A stretch of 35,530 bases of DNA from Dokdonia sp. (GTDB lineage Bacteria > Bacteroidota > Bacteroidia > Flavobacteriales > Flavobacteriaceae). The translations under genes were made by a program, and so were the position numbers. The stretch covers positions 1 through 35,530 of the forward strand of contig JAHDEV010000013.1 of NCBI GenBank assembly GCA_020628615.1, in the 5' to 3' direction. The notes under the pieces are model-generated. The model made no database searches. It was not told the origin of the DNA and saw nothing but the letters and a program-made list of their open reading frames with translations. The stretch's first letter is position 1. Every line of letters starts with the position of its first letter. Shown here piece after piece: positions 1 through 9,784 of this stretch.

Positions 1-57
1 GTAGGCTTTACCGAAGATGAAGACCTCATTGCTCAGATAGGTGTGTAGTGTGAGTAC

Positions 58-71
58 GCTTTCGCGAAAGC
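58..71. repeat. Palindrome copy 1 (GCTTTCGCGAAAGC, 14 bp perfect)
   Basis: agtacGCTTTCGCGAAAGCtttc. Confidence 0.9.
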
Positions 72-110
72 TTTCTATTATGAATTGCTTAAAGCCTAAA
101 AGGGCAATAG

Positions 111-965
111 TTAATTAATATAAATATTCTTGACAGCCTTTTCTTTAAGCTTCTTTTTACTTTTGACATCCTTTTTTTTAAAGAAAAAATTGAAACTTAA
201 TCCTATATAATCTCCACTTAGAGAATATTGTCCTTCTGCTCTTTCTGAAATCTCTAAGTTATCTTGTAGGTATTCTCCTGTAAAATAGTTGGGTATTGCC
301 TTCTGGTATATTATAGATGTTTGAATAAGTATGCGATTTGTAAGGTAATATAGGCCCGGGCTTAATATAAGATTAGGGTATATTGAGGTCTCTCGTGTAA
401 GCGCTTGAAGAGCAAATACTTGTCTTATTTGATCAAGTTCTTCTATATAATAGCTTTTAGAACTAGTTACAGAGCCTGGTCGCAGTAGCGTGATATTAAC
501 ACCTGCCATCATTGAGAAATAAAGATTTCTTTCTAGCTGTTTTTTGAGTTCTATTTGTAGAGGTATAGAAAATAAGAATGTCCCATAAGTTTTAAAGGTG
601 GTAGCATCGCCAGTAAAGCCGGGTACTTCACCATCCCCAATGTTTATAGTATAGTGCTCAAGTGGTAATAGATTGAATAAGAGTCCGTATCTAAAGTTAA
701 ACTCTCTTTCTGGGTGTATTACCTTAGTAAAGCCAAAGGTTATAGATGGAGTTGCTTTACCTTCAATTTGTATAGTACCTATGGTTGTATCAAAATTTGC
801 GGCTCGATATAGCACAGGAGAGAAATTCCACCCAAAGGTTTTGTAGCTAGCGAATTCTGGAAATTTGTTTTTTACGGATGAGCCCTGTGCAATTACGGAT
901 ATTATATTTGTAAAAAAGATGAGTGCAATTGCACTCATCTTTAAATTTAATTTTAGTACATTCAT
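111..965 (-). CDS. Outer-membrane beta-barrel-like protein (PorT-like/hypothetical), secreted
   Basis: 284-aa ORF with N-terminal signal peptide (MSAIALIFFTNIISVIAQG) and alternating aromatic/polar strands typical of Bacteroidetes outer-membrane barrels. Confidence 0.6.
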   Translation of the reverse strand: MNVLKLNLKMSAIALIFFTNIISVIAQGSSVKNKFPEFASYKTFGWNFSPVLYRAANFDTTIGTIQIEGKATPSITFGFTKVIHPEREFNFRYGLLFNLLPLEHYTINIGDGEVPGFTGDATTFKTYGTFLFSIPLQIELKKQLERNLYFSMMAGVNITLLRPGSVTSSKSYYIEELDQIRQVFALQALTRETSIYPNLILSPGLYYLTNRILIQTSIIYQKAIPNYFTGEYLQDNLEISERAEGQYSLSGDYIGLSFNFFFKKKDVKSKKKLKEKAVKNIYIN

Positions 966-969
966 TCCA

Positions 970-1257
970 TTACCAGGTTAAAGCTTTTGAGCTGTTACTT
1001 CCATTATGATGAAAATCACCAAACACACTTTGACCATTCCTTGCTTCAAGAGTTCTAGAACCCCATATTGTTATTGTCTTTTGTCTGGTTCTTCTTCTTT
1101 TTCTTGATTTTGCTCCAAAACCTTGCTTTGCATTTGGACCGAAACAGGCCGAGCCTTTTAAGGCATAAGTTAAATTTACGCCTAATCTAGTCCTAGACTT
1201 TCTCCATCTACGACCTCTTTTTTTGTAAGAAACTTGTCTCGCCTGAGTTCTTGTATA
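970..1257 (-). pseudogene. Detached C-terminal part of the upstream lipoprotein gene (95 codons in the same frame after TAG)
   Basis: Same-frame translation after the TAG is YTRTQARQVSYKKRGRRWRKSRTRLGVNLTYALKGSACFGPNAKQGFGAKSRKRRRTRQKTITIWGSRTLEARNGQSVFGDFHHNGSNSSKALTW*. It ends 4 nt before the ATG of the next gene. Confidence 0.5.
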
Positions 1258-1995
1258 CTAAGGTAAACTTCTTATTTCTACTTTCCTGAAAATTTTTCGA
1301 TTCGAACTTATGTTAATTTGGTCAGAGGCTGCTTTCCAACCACTACAGGAGCTTGCTGATTTTGGCGTTGTAATTATATAAGGGTCATTACTAACATCTT
1401 CTCCGTTGTTGATTTTCTGTAACGAAATTCCAAAATCACCTATAATTTCATAATTGTTTAATGGCTTGCCAAAAGAGAATACTTTCCCGTCAATCATTAC
1501 TTCTTGGTCAGAATTTAATAACGCCATTTCCTCATCGTTAAAAAGTAAATCATTTGAAGGATGTACTTCCATATCAAGGGTTTCGTTATCTAGCCATTGT
1601 CGCACCTGTATATCATACGTGCTTCTCAATGAATTTGCAAAATTTCTTGATTGTTCAAAATCCAGAAGAGGTTGCTTTGAGTTAAATTCATTGTTATCTT
1701 CCATATCATCAAGTTCGTCATCTGTAAGATGATCATATTGAGCCACAAAATTATCTTCGTGAGCTTCTATGGCGGCTTCAAGTTCTTCTGCGGCAGCAAC
1801 AAAATCTTCGATAGATGCAAAAGATAACATTGTTGCATTGCCTCCTTGGGATCGACCTCTTGCTGGTAGATCAAATGAAATGATGTTAGTTTCAGGGACT
1901 TGTTCTAGTGTAAATGCCGCTTCTGTATTTTGCGATTCGTTTGTTAATTCAATATCTTCTTTACTACAAGAAGTAAGAGATAGAGTTGTTATCAT
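1258..1995 (-). CDS. Putative lipoprotein, probably truncated by an in-frame TAG
   Basis: ORF begins MITTLSLTSCSKED, a lipobox-like LTSC. The exact start is uncertain because the frame stays open upstream. It ends at TAG (1258-1260), with an open frame continuing downstream. Confidence 0.55.
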   Translation of the reverse strand: MITTLSLTSCSKEDIELTNESQNTEAAFTLEQVPETNIISFDLPARGRSQGGNATMLSFASIEDFVAAAEELEAAIEAHEDNFVAQYDHLTDDELDDMEDNNEFNSKQPLLDFEQSRNFANSLRSTYDIQVRQWLDNETLDMEVHPSNDLLFNDEEMALLNSDQEVMIDGKVFSFGKPLNNYEIIGDFGISLQKINNGEDVSNDPYIITTPKSASSCSGWKAASDQINISSNRKIFRKVEIRSLP

Positions 1996-2147
1996 TGTAA
2001 CTGCCAGTAATTGCTTGTAAATTTCATTCGTTTTTTGTTTTAGAATTATAAAATTTGATTGGTACCAGCCGCTAAACTAGTGGTTTAGTTTTCTCAATCC
2101 TAAAGGATTTCCTTTTTTTGAGCGTTTTTTTTGATTTTTTAGTGCGA

Positions 2148-2157
2148 TTTCGCGAAA
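2148..2157. repeat. Palindrome copy 2 (core TTTCGCGAAA, imperfect arms)
   Basis: gtgcgaTTTCGCGAAAgcgtaa. Confidence 0.8.
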
Positions 2158-2254
2158 GCGTAATAAACCCTATTAAACCACAATTTACAAGGCTTTAAAA
2201 ATGCATTTATTACAGAAATAACGGCCTTGCGGATTGCGATATAAATAAAACATC

Positions 2255-2262
2255 TACTTTTG
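2255..2262 (+). promoter_or_regulatory. Bacteroidetes-type -7 promoter element upstream of topA (TACTTTTG)
   Basis: Match to TAnnTTTG about 20 bp upstream of the topA ATG, with TTG candidates about 18-25 bp upstream. Confidence 0.5.
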
Positions 2263-2283
2263 TAATCTGAAAAAATAAAATGT

Positions 2284-4809
2284 ATGGCAAAGAATCTCGT
2301 CATTGTGGAGTCACCTGCAAAGGCTAAAACGATAGAAAAATTTCTAGGCTCAGACTATAAAGTTGAGAGTAGTTTTGGACACATTGCAGACCTTCCCTCT
2401 AAGGAGTTAGGTGTTGATGTAGATGGAGATTTTACTCCAAAATATAAAGTCTCAGACGATAAGAAAAAGGTGGTGAGAAACCTTAAGTCTCTTGCAAATA
2501 AGGCAGAGATGGTGTGGCTCGCTAGTGATGAGGATCGCGAGGGAGAGGCTATAGCCTGGCACTTAGAACAAGAGCTTGGGTTAACACCAGACCGTACAAA
2601 ACGTATTGTTTTTCACGAGATTACAAAGACGGCTATACTAAGAGCTATTGAGAACCCTCGTAAGATTGATTATGATCTTGTAAATGCACAACAAGCGCGT
2701 AGAGTGCTTGATAGATTAGTGGGGTATGAGCTCTCTCCAGTATTATGGAGAAAGGTAAAAGGAGGTCTTTCGGCGGGGCGTGTGCAGTCTGTTTCTGTAA
2801 GACTTATTGTAGAGCGTGAGCGTGAGGTTTTAGGTTTTGAGCCTAAAGCTTCATATAGAGTAGATGCAGAGTTTACTACGCAAGATGGAAAGTCTTTTAA
2901 AGCAAAACTTCCTAAAAATATAACTACCAAAAAAGAGGCTAAGGCTTTTCTTGAGAAAAACCTTAGCGCTACTTTTAAAGTAGATGCGCTTACTAAAAAG
3001 CCAGCAAAAAAATCACCAGCACCACCATTTACAACCTCTACCTTACAACAGGAAGCAAGTAGAAAACTGTACTTCTCTGTAAGTAAAACGATGACGATGG
3101 CACAGCGACTCTATGAAGCTGGGCATATTACATATATGAGAACAGATAGTGTAAATCTATCTAAAGATGCAAAGGCGGGTGCAGAGGCAGAGATTGTAGC
3201 TGCTTATGGTAAGGAGTTTCATAAAGAACGTAATTATAAAGGGAAGTCTAAGGGAGCACAAGAAGCTCACGAGGCGATACGCCCTACAGATTTCTCAAAG
3301 CATTCTGTAAATATGGACCGCGACCAGATACGTCTCTATGAACTTATATGGAAACGTGCGATTGCCTCACAAATGAGCGAGGCACAACTAGAGCGCACAA
3401 ATGTGCAAATAGCCTCTAGCGCAGGTACAGATAACTTTACAGCAAATGGGGAGATCTTAAAGTTTGAAGGTTTCTTAAAGGTATACCTAGAAGGTAGTGA
3501 TGATGAAGATGTAGAAGAGACAGGCTTACTTCCAGATCTTAAAACAGGAGAGACATTACTTAATAAATACATTACCGCCACAGAGCGTTTTACAAGACCA
3601 CCATACCGCTATACAGAAGCTTCTCTAGTAAAGAAACTTGAAGAGCTGGGTATAGGACGTCCATCTACATATGCACCTACTATTACGACTATTCAAAACC
3701 GTAAGTATGTAGAAAAAGGTACTGTAGAAGGGAAGGAGCGATCTTATGATGTGCTTAGTCTTGAAAACAACGAGATAAAAGATAGAACGCTTACTGAGAC
3801 TGTAGGGTCAGATAAAGGAAAGCTAGTTCCTACAGATGTAGGGATGGTCGTAAACGACTTCTTGGTACAGCACTTTGAAAACATTCTTGATTATAACTTT
3901 ACGGCAAAGGTCGAAGCAGATTTTGACGACATAGCAGAAGGAAAGCAGGAGTGGACAAAGATGATGAAGGATTTTTACAAAGATTTTCATCCTCACGTAA
4001 AAGATGTAGAAAAAAATGCAGAGCGTGAAGTAGGAGAGCGCATATTAGGAGAAGATCCAGCTACCGGTAAACCGGTAAGTGTGCGTCTAGGTAAATTTGG
4101 TCCTATGGTGCAAATAGGTTCTGTAGAAGATGAAGAGAAGCCTCGATTTGCAAGTCTAGGTCCAGACCAAACGCTAAGCAACATCACCTATGAGCAGGCA
4201 ATGGATCTCTTTAAATTACCTAAAGATTTAGGTACTTTTGAAGAAGAAGAGGTGTCTGTAAATAATGGTCGTTTTGGGCCATATGTTAAGTTTGGAAAAA
4301 CATTTGTATCACTTCCTAAAGGACGTGACCCAATGGATGTAGATCTAGATGAGGCTATTGTATATATCAAAGAGAAGCAAAAGGCAGATGCTCCTATCTA
4401 TATGTATGAGGATTTGCCAGTTCAGAAAGGTACAGGTCGTTTTGGCCCGTATATAAAATGGAACGGAATGTTTATAAACGTAAACAAGAAGTACGATTTT
4501 GATAACCTCTCTGATGAGGATATTGTAGAGCTTATAGAAGTCAAAAAGCAAAAGGAGATAGATAAGGTACTTCAAGATTTTCCAGAAGAAGGAATACGTG
4601 TAGAAAAAGCACGCTGGGGGCGCTCTAATATTATAAAAGGTAAGCTCAAAATAGAGCTTAGTAAAGATATAGATGCTGCTGCTTTAAGTCTTGATGAGAT
4701 AAAAGACTACATCGAGAAGAAGGCTCCAAAAAAGAAGGCAGCCAAAAAGAAGGCGCCAGCAAAAAAGAAAGCTCCGGCTAAGAAAAAAACCACAGCAAAA
4801 AAGAAATAA
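2284..4809 (+). CDS. topA: DNA topoisomerase I with Lys/Ala/Pro-rich C-terminal tail
   Basis: 841 aa; MAKNLVIVESPAKAKTIEKFLG N-terminus, TOPRIM DEDREGEAIAWHL, active-site region YMRTDS, C-terminal zinc-ribbon-derived repeats (GRFGPYVKFG). Confidence 0.97.
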   Translation: MAKNLVIVESPAKAKTIEKFLGSDYKVESSFGHIADLPSKELGVDVDGDFTPKYKVSDDKKKVVRNLKSLANKAEMVWLASDEDREGEAIAWHLEQELGLTPDRTKRIVFHEITKTAILRAIENPRKIDYDLVNAQQARRVLDRLVGYELSPVLWRKVKGGLSAGRVQSVSVRLIVEREREVLGFEPKASYRVDAEFTTQDGKSFKAKLPKNITTKKEAKAFLEKNLSATFKVDALTKKPAKKSPAPPFTTSTLQQEASRKLYFSVSKTMTMAQRLYEAGHITYMRTDSVNLSKDAKAGAEAEIVAAYGKEFHKERNYKGKSKGAQEAHEAIRPTDFSKHSVNMDRDQIRLYELIWKRAIASQMSEAQLERTNVQIASSAGTDNFTANGEILKFEGFLKVYLEGSDDEDVEETGLLPDLKTGETLLNKYITATERFTRPPYRYTEASLVKKLEELGIGRPSTYAPTITTIQNRKYVEKGTVEGKERSYDVLSLENNEIKDRTLTETVGSDKGKLVPTDVGMVVNDFLVQHFENILDYNFTAKVEADFDDIAEGKQEWTKMMKDFYKDFHPHVKDVEKNAEREVGERILGEDPATGKPVSVRLGKFGPMVQIGSVEDEEKPRFASLGPDQTLSNITYEQAMDLFKLPKDLGTFEEEEVSVNNGRFGPYVKFGKTFVSLPKGRDPMDVDLDEAIVYIKEKQKADAPIYMYEDLPVQKGTGRFGPYIKWNGMFINVNKKYDFDNLSDEDIVELIEVKKQKEIDKVLQDFPEEGIRVEKARWGRSNIIKGKLKIELSKDIDAAALSLDEIKDYIEKKAPKKKAAKKKAPAKKKAPAKKKTTAKKK

Positions 4810-4812
4810 TAT

Positions 4813-5979
4813 ATGGCATTTGAGGTGCTCCTCCCTATTCCAGATCTTGCGCTTGCACATATACAGCTGCAGCATCACCAGTCACTAGGTAATAATATAA
4901 GGCTGCACAGCGAGCAAGAAGGACTGCCAGATTTAGAAGGAGTAGCTATAGCTATAGTTTGCTTACGCGAAAAAAGAAGAGACCCCAATAATCTTTCAGA
5001 CGGGCTCTCCTTTACCGAAGTGCGCCGAACATTTTATGAACTGTTTCCCGGAAACTGGCACACTACCATTGCAGATCTAGGAGATATAGACGCTGGTGCA
5101 TCTGTAGATGATACATACTTTGCCATACGCACTCTCAACGAGTCTTTGTTTAAAAAAGGAATCATACCTATTTATATAGGAGGAAGTCAAGATCTTGTGT
5201 ATCCTATTTATCGTTCTTACGATAAACTAGATCAAATGGTTAATATCGTTAATGTTGATAGTCGTTTTGACCTAGGAGACGCAAGTCAGCCTATAAACAA
5301 CAAGTCTTACGTAGGTAAAATCATAGTCACAGAGCCTTATAATTTATTTAATTACTCAAATATTGGGTATCAAACTTATTTTAATCCTCAAGAGGAAATA
5401 GATTTGATGGATAAGTTGTATTTTGACTCCTATAGACTAGGTAATGTTTCGGCAGCGATGAACATTACAGAACCTGTTATGCGTGATGCAGATCTTGTTG
5501 CTATAGATCTTAATGCGATACGTAGTAGTGAGTTGAGTACTAGGCATAATAAAATGCCTAATGGTTTTGATGGGAAAGAGATTTGTACCATTGCAAGATA
5601 TGCAGGGATTAGTGACCGTGTAAGTTCTTTTGGAATTTTTGAATATCAAAATGATGCTCAAGAAGAAAAAGCGGCAATGCTCGTTGCACAGATGATGTGG
5701 TACTTTATAGAGGGAGTGAATTTTCGCGCAAGCGAAAATATGGATATAGAAAAAGGTAATTTTCTTACCTACCAAGTACCCATTGAAGATGAGGTGCTTA
5801 CATTTTATAAGAGTGAAAAAACAGCTCGCTGGTGGATTGAAATTCCATTTATTATGGGCTTGAATAATAAATTAAAAAGGCACACGTTATTACCTTGCAC
5901 GTACCAAGATTATCTGGATGCTTGTAACCAAAACATACCTGAACGCTGGTTCAAAGCAAGGAAGAAAAACGAAATTTGA
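4813..5979 (+). CDS. Arginase/agmatinase/formimidoylglutamase family protein
   Basis: 388 aa; ureohydrolase-like motifs (IYIGGSQDLVYP, NVDSRFDLGD, DLVAIDLNAIRSSE). The metal ligands look atypical, so it may be a divergent member. Confidence 0.75.
   Translation: MAFEVLLPIPDLALAHIQLQHHQSLGNNIRLHSEQEGLPDLEGVAIAIVCLREKRRDPNNLSDGLSFTEVRRTFYELFPGNWHTTIADLGDIDAGASVDDTYFAIRTLNESLFKKGIIPIYIGGSQDLVYPIYRSYDKLDQMVNIVNVDSRFDLGDASQPINNKSYVGKIIVTEPYNLFNYSNIGYQTYFNPQEEIDLMDKLYFDSYRLGNVSAAMNITEPVMRDADLVAIDLNAIRSSELSTRHNKMPNGFDGKEICTIARYAGISDRVSSFGIFEYQNDAQEEKAAMLVAQMMWYFIEGVNFRASENMDIEKGNFLTYQVPIEDEVLTFYKSEKTARWWIEIPFIMGLNNKLKRHTLLPCTYQDYLDACNQNIPERWFKARKKNEI
5720..5739. repeat. Diverged palindrome look-alike: ATTTTCGC-GCAA-GCGAAAAT hairpin inside the arginase-family CDS
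   Basis: 8-bp stem with GCAA tetraloop; relation to the family is uncertain. Confidence 0.4.
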
Positions 5980-6087
5980 ATATGTGTTTCAACGATGAAA
6001 TGATTATTTTTGGCGAATAAATTGTTTATTACAAATAAAATAAATAGGTTTACGCCCTTAACTTTAGAATACTTAACCTAATATCCT

Positions 6088-7458
6088 ATGAAAAAGTATA
6101 TTGCATTTATTGCGATAGTAGCTTTGCTGTCTAGTTGTGGCAAAGGCGATCGTGGAGAACTCGTTGGTGCCAAAGGCAAGCGATGGAATCCCGAAAAACC
6201 ATTTGGTATGACTCTCGTTTCTGGAGGGGCATATATAATGGGTAAAAGTGATGATGACTTTGCTGCGGTAAATGATGCTCCTACTAAAACTGTTACTGTT
6301 CGTTCTTTTTATATGGATGAAACAGAAATCACAAACGCCGAATATAGACAGTTTGTAGAGTGGGTAAAAGATTCTACTGTACGTACTAAACTTGCTATAC
6401 TGGCAGATGAGCTTGGGGAAACTCCAGGAAGTGGTGGTATAGGTGACTTTGCATTTAATGATGCAGATCCTGCAAATATGACTCCATACGAGCAATATAT
6501 GTACGATAACTATTATGGCTTAGGTGAGACTGGATTTGAAGGACGTAAACTTAATAAGGATATAGATATCATATGGGATACAGACCAGTATCCAGATGAG
6601 TACTATGCTGAGGTGATGGATACAATGTACATCCCACTAGAAGAAGCTTATAATGGACAGCGCACCATAGACGTAGATAAGCTTAACTTCCGTTACACAT
6701 ACTTAGACATACAAGCTGCTGCAAAGAAGAATGGTGGTCGTCGTAAAGATCATATTAAGACAGAGGTGGTTCCGGTTTACCCTGATACGACTGTATGGAT
6801 TAAGGATTTTGCATACTCGTATAATGAGCCTATGCATAATGATTACTTCTGGCACGATGCTTATGGTGAGTACCCTGTTGTAGGTGTTACCTGGATGCAA
6901 GCAAAAGCTTTTTGTGAGTGGAGAACAATGTATAAGAACTCTTACCAAAAATCAAAAAAGAGACAATTTGTAAATCGTTTTAGACTTCCAGGTGAAGCAG
7001 AGTGGGAATATGCTGCTCGTGGCGGACTGGAAAGTGGTGATTACCCTTGGGGTGGGCCGTATGCTAAAAACGATAGAGGATGTTTCCTTGCAAACTTTAA
7101 ACCTTTAAGAGGAGATTATGGTGCAGACCAAGCATTATATACTGTAGAAGCAGATGCTTACGAACCTAACGACTATAACCTGTACAATATGGCAGGTAAC
7201 GTGTCTGAGTGGGTAGCTTCTTCTTATGATCCAGCTTCTTATGAATATATGTCTACTATTAACCCTAACGTAAACGATAAGGATAACCGTCGTAAAGTTA
7301 TACGTGGTGGTTCTTGGAAAGACGTTGCTTACTTCCTACAGGTAAGCTCACGTGATTATGAGTATCAAGACTCTGCACGTAGTTATATCGGTTTTAGAAC
7401 CGTACAGGATTTTATGGGAATTGATGAGAAAATCAACCTTAGAAAACCGAAGAAATAA
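6088..7458 (+). CDS. gldK: Gliding motility / T9SS lipoprotein GldK (FGE-sulfatase fold)
   Basis: Lipobox LLSSCGKG; formylglycine-generating-enzyme-like motifs (EWEYAARGG, YNMAGNVSEWVASS, VIRGGSW, IGFRTV); followed by gldL, gldM and gldN. Confidence 0.95.
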   Translation: MKKYIAFIAIVALLSSCGKGDRGELVGAKGKRWNPEKPFGMTLVSGGAYIMGKSDDDFAAVNDAPTKTVTVRSFYMDETEITNAEYRQFVEWVKDSTVRTKLAILADELGETPGSGGIGDFAFNDADPANMTPYEQYMYDNYYGLGETGFEGRKLNKDIDIIWDTDQYPDEYYAEVMDTMYIPLEEAYNGQRTIDVDKLNFRYTYLDIQAAAKKNGGRRKDHIKTEVVPVYPDTTVWIKDFAYSYNEPMHNDYFWHDAYGEYPVVGVTWMQAKAFCEWRTMYKNSYQKSKKRQFVNRFRLPGEAEWEYAARGGLESGDYPWGGPYAKNDRGCFLANFKPLRGDYGADQALYTVEADAYEPNDYNLYNMAGNVSEWVASSYDPASYEYMSTINPNVNDKDNRRKVIRGGSWKDVAYFLQVSSRDYEYQDSARSYIGFRTVQDFMGIDEKINLRKPKK

Positions 7459-7536
7459 CTAATATTATTTACCCAAATTATATTATTCAATTACTTAACT
7501 AAATTAACTTAACTAAACTAAAAAATTTTATTAGTC

Positions 7537-8172
7537 ATGGCAAAATCTAAAACTGGAAAGAAATTAATGAATATGGTCTACGGACTAGGAGCAGCAGTTG
7601 TAATTATTGGTGCTTTATTTAAAATTATGCACTGGCCATATGGTAACCTAATGCTTATTATTGGTCTTATTACAGAGGCAGTAGTATTCGCAATTTCTGC
7701 ATTTGAACCAGTAGATGACGAACTTGATTGGGCTCTAGTATATCCAGAACTAGCAGGCGGGGCAAGTGGATCTAAGAAAAAAGCTGCAGCTCCTGTAGAT
7801 GCAGAAGCACAATTATCAAAAAAACTAGACGATATGCTTAAAGAGGCAAAAATTGATGGTGAGTTGATGAGCAGCTTAGGAAACAGCATACGTAATTTTG
7901 AAGGTGCAGCAAAAGGAATTGCTCCTACAACAGATGCAATGGCTTCTACAAAAAAATACTCTGAAGAGATGGCACTTGCTGCTGCTCAAATGGAATCTTT
8001 AAATAGCCTTTATAAAGTGCAAGTTGAGTCTTCTAGTCGTCAGGCAGAAATCAATGAGCAAGTAACTGCAAACGCAGGAAAACTTAAAGAGCAAATGGAA
8101 AGTCTTGCAACAAACCTTTCTTCACTGAATGGTGTGTATGGAGGAATGCTTTCTGCTATGAATAAAAACTAA
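7537..8172 (+). CDS. gldL: T9SS/gliding motor protein GldL
   Basis: 211 aa; two N-terminal TM helices with KIMHWPYGNLMLIIGL; position between gldK and gldM. Confidence 0.95.
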   Translation: MAKSKTGKKLMNMVYGLGAAVVIIGALFKIMHWPYGNLMLIIGLITEAVVFAISAFEPVDDELDWALVYPELAGGASGSKKKAAAPVDAEAQLSKKLDDMLKEAKIDGELMSSLGNSIRNFEGAAKGIAPTTDAMASTKKYSEEMALAAAQMESLNSLYKVQVESSSRQAEINEQVTANAGKLKEQMESLATNLSSLNGVYGGMLSAMNKN

Positions 8173-8220
8173 TTCTAGTTGTTTTTACAATTAACTAACT
8201 AACAGCTAAAATTAAAAACA

Positions 8221-9771
8221 ATGGCAGGAGGAAAACAAAGCCCAAGGCAGAAGATGATTAACCTGATGTATCTAGTGTTTATAGCGATGCTAGCACTTAA
8301 TATGTCTAAGGAGGTACTATCGGCTTTTGGGTCGATAAATGAAAAATTTGATCGTTCTAACACAACTTTTGAAGCAAAAAATAATCTAGCACTAGCAGAT
8401 TTATCTAAAAAAGCAAACGAAAACGAAGAGTTTAAGGCAGCTGCAGCAACAGCTCAGTCTGCAAAGCAACTTGGAGATGCATACTTTACTTATTTAGCTT
8501 CAGAAAAAGACGCATTACTTGCGGGTGTTGAAGATAAGACTGATTATGAAGCGATGGATAAGTCTAACTTCTTAGATGAGCGCTTTTATAAAGGTGGAAA
8601 AATCACTCCACAAGGACAGAAGTTTCTTGATGAAATGGCTAAGTACCGTGATGGTATGGTAAAGCTGGCAGGTGATAATAAAGCGCTAGTTGCCCAAATT
8701 AATGAAGATTTTAGTACTAGTGATGTAGTAGATGGAGAAGGAGTAAAGAAAGATTATATCTCTTACAATTTTGTAGGTTTCCCTTCAGTATCTTCATTAA
8801 CTAAGATGTCTCAATTACAAAATGATATCAAGGTTGTAGAAAACGAGCTTTTAACAAAGCTACTTTCTGGAAACTTAAAAGAACTAGCTTCTTTAGATAA
8901 CTACGAGACGGTAATGACTACCTCAAAAGGAGCTTATTATACTGGGTCAACCTTTGATGGTGTTCTTTCTTTAGGTCGTGTAGATGCTTCTACAAAACCT
9001 TCTAGAGTTGAGCTTAAGCTTGATGGGCGTCCTATACCTTCAGATAAAATTTCTTATGATGGTGGTAAACTTGTATTAGGAGTTAATACTGGTGGCGTAG
9101 GTGATCACAAAATCACAGGTACATTGTTTTATCCACAAGACGGTAAAGAAATAGAGGTTGCTGTAGAGCAAGCTTTTACAACAATAAACAAACCTAACTC
9201 TGCAACCATCGCTGCAGATAAGATGAATGTTGTATACCGTGGTGTAGATAACCCTATGACGATATCATTTGCCGGTGTTGCAGATAATGCTGTCACAGCA
9301 TCTGGAGCAGGTCTTTCTAAAAGATCAGGAAGCAAGTATAATATGAAACCTTCACAAGGTAGAGAGGTGACAATTAATGTGACTGCAAAGTTACCAGACG
9401 GTGGTGGTACAGTTTCTGACAAGGCTGTTTTCCGTATTAAAGATATCCCACGTCCAGTAGGAGCTTTAGGAGGAGATGATGGAGGTAACCTTAAGAAACC
9501 TCGTAACACAGTATCTGCAGCTCCTATTAATGCAGTGCTTCCAGATTTTGACTTTGACCTAAACTTAAGAGTTAATAGTTTCAAGTTTAGAGCTGGTGAC
9601 CAAGCAACGGTAGCTGTACAAGGAAACAAGCTTAATGCTGCTGCAAAGTCTGCTCTTAAGAGAGCAAAGAGAGGATCTTCAGTACAGATATTTGATATTA
9701 AAGCAAGTATACCAGGTAACTCTATAAGATTGAAGACAGTGTCTCCAATTATTATTGAGTTATCAAACTAA
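8221..9771 (+). CDS. gldM: T9SS/gliding motor protein GldM
   Basis: 516 aa; MAGGKQSPRQKMINLMYLVFIAMLALNMSKEVLSAFG N-terminus characteristic of GldM. Confidence 0.97.
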   Translation: MAGGKQSPRQKMINLMYLVFIAMLALNMSKEVLSAFGSINEKFDRSNTTFEAKNNLALADLSKKANENEEFKAAAATAQSAKQLGDAYFTYLASEKDALLAGVEDKTDYEAMDKSNFLDERFYKGGKITPQGQKFLDEMAKYRDGMVKLAGDNKALVAQINEDFSTSDVVDGEGVKKDYISYNFVGFPSVSSLTKMSQLQNDIKVVENELLTKLLSGNLKELASLDNYETVMTTSKGAYYTGSTFDGVLSLGRVDASTKPSRVELKLDGRPIPSDKISYDGGKLVLGVNTGGVGDHKITGTLFYPQDGKEIEVAVEQAFTTINKPNSATIAADKMNVVYRGVDNPMTISFAGVADNAVTASGAGLSKRSGSKYNMKPSQGREVTINVTAKLPDGGGTVSDKAVFRIKDIPRPVGALGGDDGGNLKKPRNTVSAAPINAVLPDFDFDLNLRVNSFKFRAGDQATVAVQGNKLNAAAKSALKRAKRGSSVQIFDIKASIPGNSIRLKTVSPIIIELSN

Positions 9772-9784
9772 AATAAAGTAAATT

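Noticed and set aside
1454-2020. Plus-strand ORFs (92 aa and 83 aa) opposite the lipoprotein gene
   Set aside because: Ser-rich antisense shadows; the minus strand carries the lipobox and charged secreted-protein composition.
9129-9629. 166-aa minus-strand ORF inside gldM
   Set aside because: Antisense to a confidently assigned gene with low-complexity composition; shadow ORF.
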